Source: Pseudomaricurvus sp033283175 (GTDB taxonomy: Bacteria; Pseudomonadota; Gammaproteobacteria; Pseudomonadales; Cellvibrionaceae). From it: a DNA stretch of 64,000 nucleotides. Each line of letters begins with the position of its first letter. The first letter of the stretch is position 1. The stretch is from the NCBI GenBank assembly GCA_033283175.1, contig JAWMQM010000002.1, forward strand, positions 1,201,206 through 1,265,205. Reading direction: 5' to 3'. The notes beneath the pieces were generated by a model, which worked only from the letters and a program-made list of their open reading frames with translations, did not search any database and was not told the DNA's origin. Below, one piece after another: positions 37,415-45,932 of the stretch. Made by a program: the position numbers and the translations under genes.

Positions 37415-38425
37415 TTAATCCGCGACACGCACCAACAGCTTCCCGATGTAGGGGTTGTTACCGAAAATACCCACAAACGCCTGCGGCGCATTTTCAATGC
37501 CATCGACAACGGCTTCCGGGTGCTGCAGTTGACCCGAACGGATCCAGCCAGCGATATCTTCCAACGCCTGCTGCCCGCCCACCATCTGACCGTGAAAGCC
37601 GCGCACCTCCAGGCCCTTGGACATAATGGTACGCATGAAGCCGGGCAGATGATCCGGCCCCGGTCCTTCCATACCGACACCGTAATAGGCGATATAACCA
37701 CACACCGGCATACGCGCTCCGTATTTCAGCAGCGGCAGCACCGTCAGCGTCACCGCTCCTCCCACGTTGTCGACATAGACATCAATGCCCTCCGGACAGG
37801 CCGCGGCCAGCTGCTGGGCAAAATCATCGGCCTTGTAGTTCACACAGGCATCCAGCCCCAGCTCCAGCAAGGCCGCACACTTGTCCGCGCCACCGGCGAT
37901 TCCGACAACCCGCGCGCCAAGAATCTTGCCGATCTGTGCCGCGGTTGAACCGACCATGCCACCGGCAGCAGAGATCACCACGGTCTCCCCAGCCTTCACT
38001 CTGCCGATACCGATCATGCAGGCATGCGCCGTTTGTCCGGGCATCCCCATAACCCCCACGGCAGTTGATATCGGTGCCCTGGTGGCATCAATTTTTCGCA
38101 GTGGTACACGCGCCGGGTCCACTGCCGCGTATTCAGTCCAACCTGTGCGGCCTTCAACAACATCGCCCACGGTGAAATCGCTGTTGCGCGATTCGACCAC
38201 CCGCGCAACAGCACCGCCATAAATGACCTCGCCTGGCTCCACGTGCGCGCGACCGGTGATGGTCACTGGATCCAGAGCAAAGCGAATCAATGGATCCAAT
38301 GATAACCAGAGGGTTTCGAGTAACACCTCGCCCTCTGCCACGACCGGCATGGCGACTTCCACTACCGCGAAGTCACTCACTTGTGGCTCGCCCTGTGGGT
38401 AAGAATTCAGAATCACTTGTTTCAT
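37415..38425 (-). CDS. MDR-family NADP-dependent oxidoreductase
   Basis: 336 residues. N-terminal ADH_N_2-type domain (IRFALDPVTITGRAHV, GEVIYGGAVARVVES), nucleotide-binding loop AAGGMVGSTAAQIGKILGA and DVYVDNVGGAVTLTVLPLL match the zinc-free MDR enzymes of the prostaglandin/leukotriene reductase (CurA-like) group, which reduce activated double bonds. It probably reduces an enone or enoyl intermediate. It is a single-gene unit with its own operator pair about 100 bp upstream. Confidence 0.88.
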   Translation of the reverse strand: MKQVILNSYPQGEPQVSDFAVVEVAMPVVAEGEVLLETLWLSLDPLIRFALDPVTITGRAHVEPGEVIYGGAVARVVESRNSDFTVGDVVEGRTGWTEYAAVDPARVPLRKIDATRAPISTAVGVMGMPGQTAHACMIGIGRVKAGETVVISAAGGMVGSTAAQIGKILGARVVGIAGGADKCAALLELGLDACVNYKADDFAQQLAAACPEGIDVYVDNVGGAVTLTVLPLLKYGARMPVCGYIAYYGVGMEGPGPDHLPGFMRTIMSKGLEVRGFHGQMVGGQQALEDIAGWIRSGQLQHPEAVVDGIENAPQAFVGIFGNNPYIGKLLVRVAD

Positions 38426-38525
38426 AGGCTTTCACATCTTTATTGGTTATGGTCGGGGTCTGCTCTGCACCATCAATACGAACAGCCGCAGGGGCGTCGC
38501 ACGAAAATCAGCACAAACAATCAAG

Positions 38526-38560
38526 TTCTTTATTTAGAATAACTTTATAGTATTTGGAAC
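38526..38560 (-). promoter_or_regulatory. Island operator pair, MDR gene
   Basis: ttctttatttagaat (38526) and tatagtatttggaac (38546), 20 bp apart, 101 bp before the oxidoreductase start. The first 15-mer is identical to that at 30295. Rest of 38426-38722 is gene-free divergent promoter DNA. Confidence 0.75.
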
Positions 38561-38702
38561 TCAATAGCACACAGTGCCGAGATTCACCCTGCACGGCAGC
38601 CGGCCAGGTTTAAGCCGATCAAGCAGTGCAAAATCAGCGTCAATTACAGCTGTGCCGTCCTATTGACGCTCTACCCCAAAAGGACTAATGTTCGCGAAAC
38701 AG

Positions 38703-38717
38703 TTCGAAATAGCGAAA
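38703..38717 (+). promoter_or_regulatory. Possible autoregulatory site of the IclR gene
   Basis: ttcgaaatagcgaaa, with inverted ends TTCG/CGAA, lies 5 bp before ATG 38723; a second small palindrome (ttcgcgaa) starts at 38691. No partner at 20 bp, unlike the other sites. Confidence 0.45.
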
Positions 38718-38722
38718 TCCTC

Positions 38723-39592
38723 ATGTCCAAAACACCTCCCGGCGTCAAACGCGTTGTCGCCGTGCTCAATTTTTTTGCCGAACACCCGGGCCAGTCGTTT
38801 AACTTTACCGATATTGTGAAAGCCCTAGATCTGGGACGGGCCACTTGCCACTCGCTGCTGGCCGGGCTGGTTGAAGCGCAATACCTCTATCGCAACACGG
38901 ACAAGACCTACGTCATCGGCCCGGCGCTGGCCGCCGTCGGTCGCATCGCCAGCGAACAGTTCTCTCCCCAGCAAGTTGCGCAGCCGGAACTGCGGGATCT
39001 CTCTGACGAATGCCGTGCAGTCGCATCAGCGGTTTACCGCGATCAGGGCATGGCTGTCATTAAACTCAGGGCGGGCTCCGGGTCACATCTGGGCTGGACG
39101 ATACCCCAAGGGTCTTCGCTGCCTCTGCGCGCACCTTTCGCCGGTGCTTTTTTTGCGGCCTCCAAACCCTACGACATTGATAAGTGGCTGGACCAGCTCT
39201 CGCCGAAGCCCTCCGAGCAGGAGCGTGACGAACTGCTGACGAGCATCGGATTCACCAAAGAGCACGGCTACACCTTTGGCGTCGTCAATCGTGATGTAAA
39301 AACCGATCTGAAAGCACCGGAAGCGGCGTTTATCGGCGAGCAATCTGAATACCCCATCATGATTTCACACGAGCTCGATACCGAGGCCACTTACCATCTG
39401 GCCTTTATCACCTCTCCGGTCTTTAACCTGAACCATGAAGTGGAGTTTGTCCTCAACCTGTCGGGCTTCAAGAACGCCCGCTCCGGCGCCGAAGTCGCGG
39501 AGATGGGTGCCAGGCTGCGTGATGCCGCAGAGCGCATTACTTACTACATCAATGGACGACGCGATCCCTACCCGTTCCCGGCCAAGGCCTGA
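38723..39592 (+). CDS. IclR-family transcriptional regulator of the island
   Basis: 289 residues from ATG 38723; the in-frame TTG at 38663 is less likely. Residues 1-75 hold the winged helix (VKRVVAVLNFFAEHPGQSFN, then FTDIVKALDLGRATCHSLLA). The rest is the IclR ligand-binding domain, which binds small effectors. It is the only regulator in the island and sits in its middle, so it is the best candidate for the 15-bp paired operators found at every island promoter. No Shine-Dalgarno is visible and its start region overlaps a possible operator. Confidence 0.88.
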   Translation: MSKTPPGVKRVVAVLNFFAEHPGQSFNFTDIVKALDLGRATCHSLLAGLVEAQYLYRNTDKTYVIGPALAAVGRIASEQFSPQQVAQPELRDLSDECRAVASAVYRDQGMAVIKLRAGSGSHLGWTIPQGSSLPLRAPFAGAFFAASKPYDIDKWLDQLSPKPSEQERDELLTSIGFTKEHGYTFGVVNRDVKTDLKAPEAAFIGEQSEYPIMISHELDTEATYHLAFITSPVFNLNHEVEFVLNLSGFKNARSGAEVAEMGARLRDAAERITYYINGRRDPYPFPAKA

Positions 39593-39597
39593 TCTAC

Positions 39598-39624
39598 AGA
39601 AGGCCTGCGCCCTGCGGGCCTTCT
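39598..39624 (+). terminator. Terminator-like hairpin after the IclR gene
   Basis: An 8-bp stem agaaggcc / ggccttct starts 6 bp after the stop; the T tract after it is poor. The following 39625-39843 holds no gene. Confidence 0.5.
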
Positions 39625-39843
39625 GCTCCTCTCCCCTTCCTTTCTTTTCTGTAGCTGCGTCACCGCCTGAGTGCGGTGCACCCGCATCGCCCCCTCTCGC
39701 GCCTGACACGCCGGGGTAACCCCTCAACGCCACCCACCACCTGCAACACCAGGAGAGCGCTGCACGCAGCGCCTTTTTCCTGCCCGCCTGCTGACTTTTC
39801 CTCGCTCTCCGCATTGACAGGAGCCGCCCCAGACCTTATAAAT

Positions 39844-39878
39844 ATCACAATAAAGAAAAATAGTTCCAAATAGAGAAC
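39844..39878 (+). promoter_or_regulatory. Island operator pair, ALDH-SDR unit
   Basis: atcacaataaagaaa (39844) and ttccaaatagagaac (39864), 20 bp apart. The second ends 3 bp before the ATG, covering the place of the ribosome site. Confidence 0.7.
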
Positions 39879-39881
39879 ATT

Positions 39882-41354
39882 ATGGCTAATCAATTTGAAT
39901 ACAGCGGTTTCATCGACAATCAATTCATCACTGGCGAAGGCGCCGCCTTTGACATTGAAAACCCCTCGTCCGGCAGCGTGTTCGCACGCCTCAAAGGCCT
40001 CTCGGTTGCACAAACACGGGACGCCATCGCGGCGGCCCGTCGCGCCTTTGATTGCGGCGACTGGGCTACCCAGCCCGCCATCCAGCGCATTGCCTTGCTG
40101 CGACGTTTTATCGAGTGCCTGCAGGCCAACAGTCAGGAGCTGTCACATCTGGTGATGCAGGAGACCGGCTGCCCCGGGCACACCGGGGTCATGCACGCAC
40201 AGGTAAACACGCCGCTCAAGCAGGCGACTGACATTCTGGAGCTGTACCGCTCCCTGCCCGAGCTCGAAGAAAACCCTCTGCCGCTGCACGAACGCGTCAC
40301 GCCCATGGGACAGTCGGTACAGAGCCTGCGCCGCTATACCCCGGTCGGTGTAGTCGCAGCGGTGGCCGCCTACAACATGCCGTTTTACACGGCGCTGTGG
40401 AAAGTGTTGCCAGCGCTGGTGGCGGGCAACACTGTGGTGCTGCGCCCCAACCCCCTGACACCGCTAAGCGCTATGGCCTTTGCCCAGGCAGCGCTTGACG
40501 CCGGGCTGCCGGCCGGGGTCCTCAACGTGGTTATCGAAGCGGGCGCCGACGGCGCTCAACTGCTGACCACGGAGCCTGCGGTCGACATGGTTGCCTTTAC
40601 CGGTTCCAGCCACGTAGGCAGCCAGGTAATGGCGCAATCGGCGGCCACCATGAAACGTCTGCAACTGGAACTGGGGGGCAAATCTGCCCAGATTTTCCTC
40701 CCAAGTGCCATCGACAAGGCTGTCATCGCACCACTGGCCGTGTGTGCCGCTCACGCTGGACAAGGTTGTGCACTGGGAACACGAATTTTTGTACCGGAAG
40801 CGCACAAGGCGGAACTCCTCGACAAGATGACAGCGGCCATCAAATCCCTGCGCGTTGGCCGCTCCGACGACCCGCAAACCCAGGTGGGCCCGGTGATTAA
40901 CGCCACGGCTGTCGAGCGTTGCGAGCGTATCGTCGCCGCAGCCGTCGAAGGGGGCGCACGCGTCCTGGCGGGGGGACAACGTCCGGACCACCTGGACTCG
41001 GGCTACTACTTTGAACCCACCCTGCTGGACGTCCCGGATAACCGCAACGCGGCGGCGCAGCAGGAAGTCTTCGGACCGGTCGTCGCGGTGATCGGTTATC
41101 GCGATATCGATCACGCCATCGCCATGGCCAACGATTCCGACTTCGGTCTGTCCGGCTATGTTTTCAGCAATGACGTGCGCGAAGCACTGAGCGTGGCTAC
41201 CCGCATCAAGAGCGGCACCGTCAACGTTAACGCCAGTGTGTTCAGCGCCTACGCGTCCTCCGGTGGACAACGGATGAGCGGTGTCGGCCGGGAGCGCGGC
41301 GCAGAAGGGTTACGTATCTATCAACAGGTCACCTGCCTGAATATCGGAGGATAA
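39882..41354 (+). CDS. Aldehyde dehydrogenase
   Basis: 490 residues, full family length. Conserved parts: VAAVAAYNMPFYTALWKVLP, the NAD loop FTGSSHVGSQV, the Glu motif LELGGKSAQIF, the nucleophile GQGCALGTRIFV (Cys) and EVFGPVVAVIGY. It oxidises an aldehyde to an acid, probably after P450 and dehydrogenase steps. No Shine-Dalgarno is visible between the operator and the ATG, so a leaderless or very short-leader mRNA is possible. It opens the ALDH-SDR-SDR unit (4-bp and 19-bp gaps). Confidence 0.93.
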   Translation: MANQFEYSGFIDNQFITGEGAAFDIENPSSGSVFARLKGLSVAQTRDAIAAARRAFDCGDWATQPAIQRIALLRRFIECLQANSQELSHLVMQETGCPGHTGVMHAQVNTPLKQATDILELYRSLPELEENPLPLHERVTPMGQSVQSLRRYTPVGVVAAVAAYNMPFYTALWKVLPALVAGNTVVLRPNPLTPLSAMAFAQAALDAGLPAGVLNVVIEAGADGAQLLTTEPAVDMVAFTGSSHVGSQVMAQSAATMKRLQLELGGKSAQIFLPSAIDKAVIAPLAVCAAHAGQGCALGTRIFVPEAHKAELLDKMTAAIKSLRVGRSDDPQTQVGPVINATAVERCERIVAAAVEGGARVLAGGQRPDHLDSGYYFEPTLLDVPDNRNAAAQQEVFGPVVAVIGYRDIDHAIAMANDSDFGLSGYVFSNDVREALSVATRIKSGTVNVNASVFSAYASSGGQRMSGVGRERGAEGLRIYQQVTCLNIGG

Positions 41355-41358
41355 TAAA

Positions 41359-42159
41359 ATGAAAGGTTTGATCGAAGGTAAAGTAGCCATTATTACTGGA
41401 GCGGGCTCGGGTGTGGGCCGTGCAGCCGCGCAGCTGTTTGCCGAACACGGCGCGAAAATTGTCGCCGCCGATGTGGATATGGACGCAGCGGAAGAGACCG
41501 TCGCCCGTGTACGCGCGGCCGGCAGTGAAGCCATCGCGGTGTTCTGCAATGTGGCAGAGCGGCAGTCGGTTGACGATATGGTGGCCGCCGCCGTCTCAAG
41601 CTTTGGACGCCTGGACATTATGTACAACAACGTCGGCGTCAGTATCGTGCCCAAACCGGGTGACCCCCTGAAATCCCTCATCACCACCGACGACGCGGAC
41701 ATTAACCGCCTGCAAGGCATTAACGTCAATGGTGTTATCTACGGCTGTCAGGCCGCCATCAGGCAATTCCAGGCTCAGGGCGGCGACCCCGGCGTCATTG
41801 TCAACACCGCATCGGTATCTGGCCTTATCGGGTATGGCGGTGTCATCTACGGTGCCACCAAAGGTGCCGTGGTGAACTTTACCCGCACGCTGGCTCTGGA
41901 AGTTGCCGCGCAGGGGATTCGTGTTAACTCCGTGTGCCCAGCCGGCATGCCCACCAATTTTATGGGCAAGGGCTTTGCTGAAAACGAGCGGGTCAAACAA
42001 AGCATGGGCGCCGCCCACCCCCTGGGGCATCCCATTGACCCCACCGATTGCGCCAATGCCGCCCTGTTTCTCGCCTCGTCCATGGCGGCCAATATCACCG
42101 GCGTCAATTTGCCGGTAGACGGCGGCCTGTCTGCCGGCATTCCGCCGCGCTGGGGCTGA
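41359..42159 (+). CDS. SDR-family dehydrogenase with intact active site
   Basis: 266 residues. TGAGSGVGRAAA is the NAD(P)-binding Gly motif; DVDMDAAEETV shows the Asp expected for NAD preference; YGGVIYGATKGAVVNF holds the catalytic Tyr-x3-Lys. It starts 4 bp after the ALDH stop. It should oxidise a hydroxyl or reduce a ketone of the pathway. Confidence 0.92.
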   Translation: MKGLIEGKVAIITGAGSGVGRAAAQLFAEHGAKIVAADVDMDAAEETVARVRAAGSEAIAVFCNVAERQSVDDMVAAAVSSFGRLDIMYNNVGVSIVPKPGDPLKSLITTDDADINRLQGINVNGVIYGCQAAIRQFQAQGGDPGVIVNTASVSGLIGYGGVIYGATKGAVVNFTRTLALEVAAQGIRVNSVCPAGMPTNFMGKGFAENERVKQSMGAAHPLGHPIDPTDCANAALFLASSMAANITGVNLPVDGGLSAGIPPRWG

Positions 42160-42178
42160 CAGCTGGAGCCGCAGACAG

Positions 42179-42955
42179 ATGGTGACCACCATGAATAGCT
42201 CACCGGTGATGCTGATCACCGGTGGCACGGGCTCTATCGGTCGAGAGATTGCGAGGCAGGCACTGGCGGCAGGCTGGGCCGTGATTATCCAGGGCCGCAG
42301 GCAGACGTCGGTTGACGACTGCCTTGCCGCACTGACATCGACACATGCTGACAGACCGCTGGCCGGCGTGTGTGCCGACATTCGTGACAACGGGGCCATT
42401 ACCGATTTGGTCGCACAAGCGGCCGGCAAGTTTCAGCGCCTTGATGCGGTAGTCGACTGTCTGGCGACCGGACCGGCCCACGGCACCATAACCGGTCCGT
42501 TTGCCGCTACCACGCCGGAGGTCTATTCCGAGTTGCTCCATGACTCTGTCTCTTACCTGCAACGACTGGCCCACGCCGCCCTGCCCTGGCTGGTGGCCAG
42601 TGGTGGCTGCCTGATCAGCTTTATCTCGGACTCTGGCCTGTACCCGGCGCGCAACCAGTCACTGATTGCCAGTGCCCGCGCTGCAAGCGTGGGCTTTATC
42701 CGCAACTTTGCCCTCGACGCCGCCCGTGAAGGCGTCCGCGCTCACTGTATTTCCCTCAGTTATGTGCTGGAAACCCGCACCTCTGAGCGACTGCAACAGG
42801 CCGCATCGGGGCGGCTACAGAACGCACAGAAGCGGGCCGGACTCGGCCTGCCCACCCCACAGGATATCGCCCCTACCGTACTGTTCCTGTGCGGCGCCGG
42901 TGCACGGCGCATCACCGGGCAGGTGATCAGTATCAATGGCGGACTGAATACCTGA
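42179..42955 (+). CDS. SDR-family protein with altered active site
   Basis: 258 residues from ATG 42179 (GGAG 11 bp upstream; a second ATG at 42191 is possible). The nucleotide motif TGGTGSIGRE and the C-terminal QVISINGGL are classical SDR. At the place of Tyr-x3-Lys the sequence reads LIASARAASVGF, so the Tyr is Ile and the Lys is Arg, and standard SDR chemistry is doubtful. It may have another reaction, bind cofactor only, or pair with the intact SDR 19 bp upstream. Confidence 0.82.
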   Translation: MVTTMNSSPVMLITGGTGSIGREIARQALAAGWAVIIQGRRQTSVDDCLAALTSTHADRPLAGVCADIRDNGAITDLVAQAAGKFQRLDAVVDCLATGPAHGTITGPFAATTPEVYSELLHDSVSYLQRLAHAALPWLVASGGCLISFISDSGLYPARNQSLIASARAASVGFIRNFALDAAREGVRAHCISLSYVLETRTSERLQQAASGRLQNAQKRAGLGLPTPQDIAPTVLFLCGAGARRITGQVISINGGLNT

Positions 42956-43054
42956 TCGGCGTCCACCGACCCGGCCGCAACCACTCAGAACCGAAAAACA
43001 ACCCAAAAAGGATTGACATCCCTTTTACAAACAAATGAAAATGCAGACTCTTTA

Positions 43055-43089
43055 TTCCGTATTTAGACTTTTAGTTCAATATAAATAAA
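43055..43089 (+). promoter_or_regulatory. Island operator pair, TonB receptor
   Basis: ttccgtatttagact (43055) and ttcaatataaataaa (43075), 20 bp apart, 89-123 bp before the receptor start. The remaining intergenic sequence has no gene. Confidence 0.65.
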
Positions 43090-43177
43090 ACCCATGCCCG
43101 AGCATGGCGCTTACAGGCTGCAGTGGCCACTGCCCGGACACATAACAATAACGGCAATCCAAAGAGGGAAGCTCCTC

Positions 43178-45712
43178 ATGACAGTGATACAACAGTACCC
43201 ATCCGCACCCCAATCGTTGCACCGGCTCCAGACCAGACTTTGCACAGGCAAGTCACTACTCGCCATGGCTATTATGACGGCTGCCTGTGGCAGCGTATCC
43301 GGCGCTATAGCACAGGATTCTGGGCCGGCGACGCCCAAACAGGAACGTTCACGCGCCCTTGAAGAAGTCGTTGTCACTGCCCGCCGCCGGGAGGAGAACC
43401 TGCAGGAGGTTCCCATCTCCATGACGGTGATGAGCCAGCAGCAACTGAGCAACGCCAACATCAACAGTGGTACCGATCTGGCGACTTACACCCCCTCGCT
43501 GCAAACCAACAACCGTTTTGGCTCTGATGCGGCCACCTTTTCGATTCGCGGCTTTACTCAAGAGCTGCGCACCACCGCTTCAGTGGGCGTCTACTTTGCC
43601 GAAGTGGTCTCCGCCCGCGGCGCCAATACATCGTCCAGTGGCGACGGTGCCGGCCCCGGCGACTTTTTCGACCTGGAAAACGTTCAGGTTCTGAAAGGCC
43701 CACAGGGAACACTGTTTGGCCGTAACACGACTGGTGGTGCCATTCTGCTGACGCCCAAGCGGCCAACCGAAGAGCGCGATGGTTATCTGGAAGTATCGGC
43801 CGGCAACTACGATATGCAACGTGTGCAGGGAGCGGTTAATCTCCCGGTCACGGAGGATTTCCTGCTGCGTGTGGGTGTGGATCACCAGCAACGTGACGGC
43901 CATCTGGAGAACAAGTCCGGTATTGGCCCGGATGATTTCGCCAATATCGATTACACCGCCGTTCGCCTGAGCGCGCTGTGGAATATTACCGACACACTGG
44001 AAAACTACACCATCATCAAGGCTTCTGAATCAGAGAATAACAACACCCCGGGTTCCATTTTCGAGTGTAATCCCAATGCCGGTGGCCTCGGCGTCTTCTT
44101 TGCCCGGATGTGTGCAGGGGATCTGGCCAACCGTGAAGCTGTGGGCGCAGACGGCTTCTACGATGTGTGGAGCAACATGGAGGAACCCACCAGCGAGATT
44201 GAGCAATGGCAAGTCATTAACACCACCACCTGGGAGCTCAACGACAACATAACCGCCAAAAATATTCTCTCCTACGCTGAAACCGAAACCCGCTACGAGA
44301 GCATGGTATACGGCACCAATTTCCGCCTGAATACCATCACCCCCTTACTGCCACTGAACGACCAGGAAGTGATCTTTGCCATGGCCGGTCTTGCCAACGG
44401 CGTTAACCAGTCGGCCTCCAAAACTTTTGTTGAAGAGTTTCAGTTGCAGGGTACAGCGTTCGATGAGCGCCTGACTTGGCAAGCGGGTCTCTACTATGAA
44501 AAGACTGAGCCGACCGAAGATTACGGTTCCCAGAACCCCGGCTCCATCAGCTGTGATCGCGCCACCATCAAAGACCCTGACCCGGCTAACTGGCGCTGTA
44601 ACGATTCACTGGCCACCTTTTTGCCCTTCACTTACTACGGCAGCATGGGTAGTCAGGTCGGCGGTGTTACCTATGAAAACAAGGCCATCTTTGCCCAGGG
44701 CACCTACGACCTGACTGATCAGTTCAGCCTCACACTTGGCTTGCGTTACACCGACGATACAGCCGAGGGCCATGTGGTCAGTACCCGTGCGAGCTTCCCG
44801 GGGGATCGTCTGAACGACTTGTATTTTGCGCCTGACATGGTGGAATCGATTACCCGTACCCCCGAGTCCCATAGTGAAGAGCCTACCTGGGTGCTGGGCA
44901 TCGACTACAAACCTAACGACGATACCCTGCTCTATGCCAAGTACACCCGCGGCTATCGTCAGGGCGGTGTCAACCTAGCCAGTGAAGAACCCATCAATGT
45001 CCACGGACCAGAGCAGGTCGACACCTACGAGCTGGGTAGCAAACTCACCTTTGACGGATTTATCAGTGGTACTCTGAACGTCTCGGCCTTCTACAACGAC
45101 TTTACCGACCAGCAGCTGCAGCTCGGCTACTTCAGTAGCAGTGGTGCCGGGACTACCGCAGTCATCAACGCCGGTTCATCCACCATCCAGGGTGTCGAGA
45201 TCGAAGCCAATCTATTACTGACCGACAATCTGTCGCTGTTGGCAAGCTACACCTATCTCGACACGAAGGTGGACGAGATTAACTTCCCGGATTTGCAGGC
45301 TATGGGTATCAGCCCCTTCCCCGCTTCACCCACTGCGGCTGAAGGTGAGTCCCTGCCCTTCGCACCACAAAATCAGCTGGTGGCCACCCTCAGTTACCAC
45401 CTGCCCATCGATGAGAGTCTGGGTGATATGAGTGTGTCCGCGACCTATACCTATTCAGATGACTATACCAGCGCATCAGAGTCGATCACCCAATCTCCGT
45501 ATGCGCGATTGGACTCTTACGAGCTGGTGAACTTCAACCTGAACTGGGCGGAAATTGGCGGCAGTGCGTTTGACCTGTCCATGTTTGTGACCAATGCCTT
45601 CGATGAAGAGTACATCACTTTCGCCACCGGTAACTGGTCATCACTGGGACTGGATTCCGGTCAGGTGGGCACGCCACGTATGTACGGTGCCCGCGTGCGT
45701 TACAACTTTTAA
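43178..45712 (+). CDS. TonB-dependent outer-membrane receptor
   Basis: 844 residues from ATG 43178 (gaggg upstream; the frame's earlier ATG 43094 lacks a ribosome site and would spoil the leader). A long basic leader and a hydrophobic run (LLAMAIMTAACGSVSGAIAQ) form the signal. EEVVVTARRREENLQEVPIS is the start of the plug, LKGPQGTLFGRNTTGGAI a plug core motif, and the chain ends in a beta strand with terminal Phe. It should import a bulky or scarce substrate across the outer membrane using TonB energy. Single-gene unit with its own operator pair and terminator. Confidence 0.94.
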   Translation: MTVIQQYPSAPQSLHRLQTRLCTGKSLLAMAIMTAACGSVSGAIAQDSGPATPKQERSRALEEVVVTARRREENLQEVPISMTVMSQQQLSNANINSGTDLATYTPSLQTNNRFGSDAATFSIRGFTQELRTTASVGVYFAEVVSARGANTSSSGDGAGPGDFFDLENVQVLKGPQGTLFGRNTTGGAILLTPKRPTEERDGYLEVSAGNYDMQRVQGAVNLPVTEDFLLRVGVDHQQRDGHLENKSGIGPDDFANIDYTAVRLSALWNITDTLENYTIIKASESENNNTPGSIFECNPNAGGLGVFFARMCAGDLANREAVGADGFYDVWSNMEEPTSEIEQWQVINTTTWELNDNITAKNILSYAETETRYESMVYGTNFRLNTITPLLPLNDQEVIFAMAGLANGVNQSASKTFVEEFQLQGTAFDERLTWQAGLYYEKTEPTEDYGSQNPGSISCDRATIKDPDPANWRCNDSLATFLPFTYYGSMGSQVGGVTYENKAIFAQGTYDLTDQFSLTLGLRYTDDTAEGHVVSTRASFPGDRLNDLYFAPDMVESITRTPESHSEEPTWVLGIDYKPNDDTLLYAKYTRGYRQGGVNLASEEPINVHGPEQVDTYELGSKLTFDGFISGTLNVSAFYNDFTDQQLQLGYFSSSGAGTTAVINAGSSTIQGVEIEANLLLTDNLSLLASYTYLDTKVDEINFPDLQAMGISPFPASPTAAEGESLPFAPQNQLVATLSYHLPIDESLGDMSVSATYTYSDDYTSASESITQSPYARLDSYELVNFNLNWAEIGGSAFDLSMFVTNAFDEEYITFATGNWSSLGLDSGQVGTPRMYGARVRYNF

Positions 45713-45736
45713 GCACCCGCTAATTGCTCCAGCTTT

Positions 45737-45762
45737 GCCCGCCATACGGCGGGCATTTTTTC
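45737..45762 (+). terminator. Terminator of the TonB receptor gene
   Basis: Stem gcccgcc / ggcgggc with loop atac, then a T-rich tail, 25 bp after the stop. Confidence 0.85.
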
Positions 45763-45889
45763 GCCCGCGATTTTGTGCCCCGGGCGCACTGTCGCCACTA
45801 ACGAACATTCGACCATCAACACTGAGCCAGTCCGGAACGGATTCGATCAGGGACCAAACACAGAGACAGACCAATGACACATAAAAAAA

Positions 45890-45917
45890 GGGGGAGACTT
45901 CCGTCTCCCCCTTTTTT
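45890..45917. terminator. Bidirectional terminator
   Basis: A perfect 9-bp stem gggggagac / gtctccccc with loop ttcc, A tract before and T tract after it; serves the acyl-CoA synthetase unit (minus) and is a second stop for the receptor (plus). Confidence 0.88.
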
Positions 45918-45932
45918 ATATCCGTACATCTC

